Part shown: one piece after another, positions 11,742-15,210 of the stretch
How the letters are laid out: each line of letters opens with the position of its first letter
Numbering within the stretch: position 1 is the stretch's first letter
Assembly (NCBI GenBank): GCA_001817615.1
Contig: MHIR01000047.1
Coordinates: 1 to 15,210 of the forward strand
Source: Candidatus Buchananbacteria bacterium RIFCSPLOWO2_02_FULL_46_11b
Lineage (GTDB): Bacteria > Patescibacteriota > Patescibacteriia > Buchananbacterales > UBA6539
DNA length: 15,210 bases
Direction of reading: 5' to 3'
Program-made: the position numbers and the translations under genes
Notes under the pieces: generated by a model
Databases searched by the model: none
What the model was told of the DNA's origin: nothing
Seen by the model: only the letters and a program-made list of their open reading frames with translations

Positions 11742-11818
11742 AAAAACAATGGAACAAAATAACAAGAGAACAAACTCTTTTAATTTTTGTTCTTTTATTA
11801 TTTTGTTCTATTGTTCTG
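11742..11818. repeat. Inverted octamer arrays forming a ~30-bp hairpin
   Basis: The left arm has octamers aaaaacaa, tggaacaa, aataacaa, gagaacaa (11742-11773). The right arm has ttgttctt, ttattatt, ttgttcta, ttgttctg (11787-11818). The arms pair over about 30 bases with three mismatches. It lies between the GerMN gene and the next promoter and probably ends the lipoprotein transcript. The related word agaacaa recurs at 14271-14383. Confidence 0.85.
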
Positions 11819-11826
11819 TTGACTGC

Positions 11827-12672
11827 TTACTCCCAAACCTTATCCGCCACCGAAATCACCGCGTCTTTGACGTCTTTAAACTGCTTCAGGGTTTCAACGA
11901 TTTGAGCGCGCGCCGCTTTAATCTTGCAGGCGCCGCTGACGCCGGCCGTAAGGGTCTCGTTAAAATCAAGATATAAAACATCGTCTTTGAATTCAATTTT
12001 GTTTATCTGCACGCCTTCTTTGGGCAAAAAACTGACCGAACCGCTGGCCGCTTCCGCCTCGGTCGGGCCTTTGAATAATTCACTGATGATCACGGCCACA
12101 ATTTGGCGGCTGGGCGCTAGTTCGCGCGCCACTTCGTGAACTTGGCCGCAATTGAGCATTTCCGGGTCTTTTGCGCGGCCGAAATAAAGCTTGGCTTTAA
12201 TCTTTTGATAATCCTTGAAAACAACCGGCAGCTGGATTAGGTTTTTCTCCCGGCCCTCGGCGTTCTGGAAATAAACTTCCAGCCGGCCGTTTTGGGAATA
12301 AATCTGATTGGGCAAAAATTCCAGCCGGCCGCTAAAATTGCCCCAGTTGTTTTCCGCCGCCGCGATTTTGGCGCTGGCGCCAGCGACCACCTCGCCCGAG
12401 GAATCTTTCAGCCGGAAATAAATATCCCCGTTGCCGTTTTTTGCCCGGCCGGCAATCGCTACGGGACTTTTGATTTGCTGGCTGCTTAACGGCTGGGTAA
12501 TGATTAAATTGCTGTCAATAACGGCGATTTGCCCGAGCCGGGGCTGGTCTAAGACCACGCCCGGCTTATCTTCGTTAATTGTTTGCGCCTTTTCTGTTTT
12601 TAATATTTGGCAGGCGGATAAAACCAACAGCAAGACCGCGGCGGCCAATAGGCATTGGAATTTATTTTTCAT
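11827..12672 (-). CDS. Gmad2 + GerMN domain lipoprotein
   Basis: The N-terminus has a lipoprotein signal (MKNKFQCLLAAAVLLLVLSAC, lipidated Cys21). Next is a Gmad2 immunoglobulin-like domain (about 55-150, starting IITQPLSSQQIKSPVAIAGRA). A GerMN domain follows (about 155-281), with KAKLYFGR, ISELFKGPTEAE and VLYLDFNETL as landmarks. It is a surface-anchored protein. In spore formers these domains occur in GerM and related proteins, but here they more likely take part in envelope or extracellular protein interactions, since sporulation is not expected. The gene starts 36 bases after the chagasin-like lipoprotein and probably shares its transcript. A repeat-built hairpin follows. Confidence 0.88.
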   Translation of the reverse strand: MKNKFQCLLAAAVLLLVLSACQILKTEKAQTINEDKPGVVLDQPRLGQIAVIDSNLIITQPLSSQQIKSPVAIAGRAKNGNGDIYFRLKDSSGEVVAGASAKIAAAENNWGNFSGRLEFLPNQIYSQNGRLEVYFQNAEGREKNLIQLPVVFKDYQKIKAKLYFGRAKDPEMLNCGQVHEVARELAPSRQIVAVIISELFKGPTEAEAASGSVSFLPKEGVQINKIEFKDDVLYLDFNETLTAGVSGACKIKAARAQIVETLKQFKDVKDAVISVADKVWE

Positions 12673-12708
12673 AAATCTTCCTTCTGATAATCAGCCGAAA
12701 AAAGCCGA

Positions 12709-13203
12709 TTATTCGCTTATAATTTTAAGTTTGAATATTTTGTCGGGTTTGAGGGCGCTTAGGCCTTTTTTATTCAAACGGCGGTAATCATTATAATTGA
12801 ACTGCAAATCAAAAATTCCGGTTTTTTCAATTTTTATGCGCCATTCGTTGGTATAATTTTCAATTTTTTGATTTTGGGCGTCCGGTGTTTTATTAAACTG
12901 ATGGTCTTTAAGCATTAAATAATCGCCGGAAGTCGGCGCCGTAAAATCCCACTGGTAGCCGTTTTCCAAAACCCCGGCGAATTTCAGGTATAAAATATCG
13001 CCCGGCGTCGTGGTAACGGTTTGATTGTTTAAATCGGTAATATCAATCATTTTTCCGGTTTCGGGCGCGCCGTTGATATTAAGATTGACATTGGCGTCAG
13101 CCGGCCGATTGGTCTTTTTGCCGCAAGCCGAAAGGCCGAAAGTAAAAACTAAAGCCAAGGCTAGAAAAAAAGCTTTGGTAAAAAAAGATTTTTGAGTTTT
13201 CAT
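12709..13203 (-). CDS. Lipoprotein with chagasin-like (I42 inhibitor) fold
   Basis: The 164-residue protein has a lipoprotein signal with lipobox LSAC (Cys27). A Pro/Asn linker follows, then a beta-rich domain (about 55-160). That domain shows the I42 family features: a polar GDILYLKF strand, an ENGYQWDF segment in place of NPTTGYxW, and TGIFDLQFNYNDYRR as the C-terminal loop and strand. Chagasin-type proteins inhibit papain-family cysteine proteases; here the loop sequences are altered, so inhibition is uncertain. It is likely surface-anchored and is the first gene of a two-gene unit with the GerMN lipoprotein. No clear Shine-Dalgarno precedes the ATG at 13203. Confidence 0.75.
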   Translation of the reverse strand: MKTQKSFFTKAFFLALALVFTFGLSACGKKTNRPADANVNLNINGAPETGKMIDITDLNNQTVTTTPGDILYLKFAGVLENGYQWDFTAPTSGDYLMLKDHQFNKTPDAQNQKIENYTNEWRIKIEKTGIFDLQFNYNDYRRLNKKGLSALKPDKIFKLKIISE

Positions 13204-13255
13204 ATTTTTAGGCTATTTATTAATGGAATTATTAATCAGTCAAAATGCGGCGATA

Positions 13256-13311
13256 AAGCGATGAAGTTAATGAAGCGATGAGGAATCCTTAACTCCATCG
13301 CTTCATCGCTT
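13256..13311. repeat. Inverted agcgatgaag words forming a hairpin
   Basis: The word aagcgatgaag (13256-13266) pairs perfectly with cttcatcgctt (13301-13311). A second forward copy (aagcgatg, 13273-13280) can pair with the same arm. It lies downstream of the RicT/PSP1 gene. Confidence 0.75.
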
Positions 13312-13386
13312 GCCTCGCCGAAGCTCGCCGACCCTCGTCAAACTGAAGCAAGGCGAGCATAGGCGGGCTCCCATCGCTTCATCGCT
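13295..13386. repeat. GC-rich palindromic element flanked by 16-bp direct repeats
   Basis: A 60-bp element (13311-13370) has arms cctcgccgaagctcgcc (13313-13329) and ggcgagcataggcggg (13352-13367). It is bordered by identical ccatcgcttcatcgct copies at 13295-13310 and 13371-13386. The element resembles the insert in hypC. Confidence 0.75.
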
Positions 13387-13390
13387 AACC

Positions 13391-14200
13391 TTAGCTTCTC
13401 ACCGCCTTCGCCGGCACTTCCACAATATTATTTCCCTCGCCTTCAAGGGCCACGTTGACGGTTTGCTTTAAAATATTGCGGCTGGTTATCTTGCCTTTGC
13501 CTTGAGCCGTTTTCACTTGAGCGCCGACGGGCGGCAAATTTTTGGCCAGGTCTTCGTACATGCGCTGTTCAAACGCCAAACAGCAGCGCAGCCGGCCGCA
13601 AAGGCCGGATAAACGTTCGGAGCCGCGCTGGGAAATTTGCTGGAGATCGGCGAATTCGGAAGTGATGCTGGAGAGTTCTTTTAAGTGCGTTCGGCAGCAA
13701 AGCTGGCGGCCGCAGGAGCCGAGGTCGCCCGAAATTTTGGCTTCATCGCGGATGCCGATTTGCTGCAGGCGGATTAATTTTTGGAAATGATGGGTTAAAT
13801 CTTTGACTAAGACGCGAAAATCCACCCGGCCGTCGGAAATAAAAGGAAAAATCAGCCGGCTGCCGTCAAAAGAAAAATGGGCGTCAATCACTTTCATGGG
13901 CAAGCCCAGCCGCTCCACGGATTTTTTGCAATACTCCAAAGCCGCGGGCCGCTGTTTTTCCGCCTCCGCCAAAATCTCGGAATCTTCCGTCGTCGCTTGG
14001 CGCAAAATCGGCGCCAAACTGTCTTTTAACTCGCTTGCTTTATCTTCGCCAATCTCCTGCCAGCTTGAAATCTTGCCGATTTCCGTCCCCCATTCGGTTT
14101 TAATCACGACAAAATCGCCCAAGGCCAGCGGCAAATCGCCGGCTAAACCCCGGTAAGTCTGATCCCAGAACGCGACTTGGATTTGCGCGAGTTTTGGCAT
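13391..14200 (-). CDS. RicT/YaaT-like protein, PSP1 C-terminal domain
   Basis: The 269-residue protein has a PSP1 domain (about 60-150) within the RicT/YaaT layout. Paired cysteine motifs are plain: GSCGRQLCC (C163, C168, C169) and SGLCGRLRCCLAFE (C201, C206, C207). In Bacillus subtilis RicT acts with RicA and RicF in an Fe-S-containing complex that affects RNase Y-dependent RNA maturation; whether partners exist here cannot be seen. The N-terminus (AQIQVAFWDQTYRG...LGDFVVIKTEWGTEIGKI) is typical. The ATG at 14200 is preceded by an AAAGGA word, and the TTAACA/TAAAAT promoter lies just upstream. The stop is followed by a repeat-rich region. Confidence 0.92.
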   Translation of the reverse strand: MPKLAQIQVAFWDQTYRGLAGDLPLALGDFVVIKTEWGTEIGKISSWQEIGEDKASELKDSLAPILRQATTEDSEILAEAEKQRPAALEYCKKSVERLGLPMKVIDAHFSFDGSRLIFPFISDGRVDFRVLVKDLTHHFQKLIRLQQIGIRDEAKISGDLGSCGRQLCCRTHLKELSSITSEFADLQQISQRGSERLSGLCGRLRCCLAFEQRMYEDLAKNLPPVGAQVKTAQGKGKITSRNILKQTVNVALEGEGNNIVEVPAKAVRS

Positions 14201-14233
14201 GGCTATACCTATATTCCTTTAAAAATAAAAATT

Positions 14234-14261
14234 ATTTTATCTTAATTTACTTGCCTGTTAA
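14234..14261 (-). promoter_or_regulatory. Promoter of the RicT/PSP1 gene
   Basis: On the minus strand TTAACA (14261-14256), a 16-base spacer and TAAAAT (14239-14234). It gives a leader of about 27 bases containing the Shine-Dalgarno-like AAAGGA. Confidence 0.7.
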
Positions 14262-14270
14262 ATGCCAATT

Positions 14271-14383
14271 AAGAACAAGGGAATAAAAGAACAAAAGAAC
14301 AAATTTTTTTGTAGAGACGCAAAATCTTGCGTCTCTACATTATTTTAATTTTTGTTCTCTTGTTCTCTTGTTCTTTTGTTTTA
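14271..14383. repeat. Inverted octamer arrays enclosing a perfect palindrome
   Basis: The left arm has octamers aagaacaa, gggaataa, aagaacaa, aagaacaa (14271-14302). The right arm has ttgttctc, ttgttctc, ttgttctt, ttgtttta (14352-14383). Between them is a perfect 13-bp stem, tgtagagacgcaa (14310-14322) with ttgcgtctctaca (14327-14339), around a four-base loop. The inner palindrome is a word I recall as a widespread repeat in bacterial genomes. The whole lies between tsf and the RicT/PSP1 gene and probably terminates tsf. Confidence 0.85.
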
Positions 14384-14387
14384 ATGA

Positions 14388-15173
14388 TTATATCTGGTAC
14401 CGCTTAAAGCTCAAAATTTCCGGGCTGCCGTTCTGCGCCAAAAGCTTTTCAATCGTTATTTTATCATCCTTGATATAAGCCTGCTTAATCAGGCAAACCT
14501 CGGAATAATATTTCTGCAATTTGCCCTCAATAATTTTATTCAGGATATTTTCCGGCTTGCCTTCGTTTTTCAGCTGCTGGCGGTAAATTTCTTTTTCTTT
14601 GTCAATTTCTTCGGCCGGAATTTCCTCGGGCTTGATGTATTTGGGCGCCAGGGCGGCAATTTGCATGGCCAGGTCATTGGCCAGCTCTTGGCGGCCGCCG
14701 CTTAAAATCACGACAGCCGCGATTTTTTTATTGAGATGCAGATAGCTGCCGATCACCTGGCCAAAAACGATATCCGCGGCAACCAGCTGTAAATTTTCGC
14801 CGATTTTTACGATCAATTCGTTTTTTATCTTATCTTCGGCCCAGGTTTTAAAATTTTCTACCTCGCCGCCGCTTAACAGCTTCTTTCCCAATTCGGCCAC
14901 GGTCTCAATAAAATCCTGATTGCGGGCGACAAAATCGGTTTCACAGGCCAAAGCAACGACCGCGACTTTATCCGCTTCTTTCAATAAGGCGATGACGCCT
15001 TCTTTGGTCGCCCGGTCGGCAATCTTATCGGCTTTCAGTGTGCCTTTTTTGCGCAAAATTTCCACGGCTTTTTCCTGATCGCTTTCAGCTTCGGCCAAAG
15101 CGGCCTGGCAGTCATTCATGCCGGCGCCGGTTAATTCTCTTAATTTAACAATCGCTTTTGCGTCAATACCCAT
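14388..15173 (-). CDS. tsf: Elongation factor Ts
   Basis: EF-Ts is the guanine-nucleotide exchange factor that regenerates EF-Tu-GTP during translation. The N-terminal UBA-like domain (about 1-48) carries LRELTGAGMNDCQAAL. The exchange core has the ETDFVARN signature (78-85), with the two dimerisation-like subdomains following. The end, ILSFKRYQI, matches the usual F.RY terminus. The 261-residue length is slightly short but normal for small genomes. The ATG at 15173 lacks a clear Shine-Dalgarno. rpsB, the usual upstream partner, would lie beyond the right edge. A repeat-built hairpin (14271-14383) follows the stop by a few bases. Confidence 0.97.
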   Translation of the reverse strand: MGIDAKAIVKLRELTGAGMNDCQAALAEAESDQEKAVEILRKKGTLKADKIADRATKEGVIALLKEADKVAVVALACETDFVARNQDFIETVAELGKKLLSGGEVENFKTWAEDKIKNELIVKIGENLQLVAADIVFGQVIGSYLHLNKKIAAVVILSGGRQELANDLAMQIAALAPKYIKPEEIPAEEIDKEKEIYRQQLKNEGKPENILNKIIEGKLQKYYSEVCLIKQAYIKDDKITIEKLLAQNGSPEILSFKRYQI

Positions 15174-15210
15174 AGATTTTTATATATTTATTTTTTATTT
15201 AATAATTATG

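Noticed and set aside
161..14383. CRISPR array
   Set aside because: The repeats are 7-8 bp without spacers or are palindromic elements. No repeat-spacer alternation or cas gene is present.

Overview
The window looks like a chromosomal segment of an uncultivated bacterium of the Candidate Phyla Radiation (Patescibacteria, Parcubacteria-like). This is inferred from the gene mix: a group 3b-type cytoplasmic NiFe hydrogenase set, a classical type I GAPDH, EF-Ts, a RicT/PSP1 protein, small lipoproteins and many short unknown genes. All supported genes lie on the minus strand, so transcription runs from high to low coordinates. No rRNA, tRNA, CRISPR array, prophage or transposase gene was seen.

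Right part (15173 down to 7337). This holds mostly short transcription units: tsf (EF-Ts), a RicT/PSP1 protein, a two-gene lipoprotein unit (chagasin-like I42 fold, then Gmad2+GerMN), a 142-aa unknown protein, a stand-alone T2SSE/MshEN N-terminal domain protein, gap (GAPDH), and a putative winged-helix protein whose 3' end appears to continue in another frame, followed by a 106-aa unknown protein. Several units have recognisable -35/-10 promoters and intrinsic terminators.

Left part (7230 down to 200). This is a hydrogenase neighbourhood: hydB (beta, Fe-S) and hydG (gamma, FAD/NAD(P)H), a repeat-built hairpin, a 48-aa membrane protein, a CbiM-type nickel/cobalt transporter subunit, HypC, an EamA/DMT permease, a GIY-YIG protein, a DUF6390 protein translationally coupled to hydD (delta, small subunit), then two small overlapping genes. 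The expected picture is NAD(P)H-coupled H2 metabolism, with CbiM supplying nickel and HypC helping to assemble the active site. The catalytic large subunit (alpha, HydA), which normally follows hydD, is not in the window. hydD is instead followed by a 31-bp tandem duplication and short palindromes.

The strongest unexplained signal is the repeat content. At least eight intergenic or gene-edge sites carry short tandem arrays with strict 7- or 8-bp phase and a consensus private to each site. Several arrays occur as inverted pairs and form long hairpins between genes. Separately, GC-rich palindromic elements sit between genes and also inside genes in frame (hypC, N-terminus of hydD), as Rickettsia palindromic elements do. 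A REP/BIME-like inverted pair lies upstream of the DUF6390 gene.
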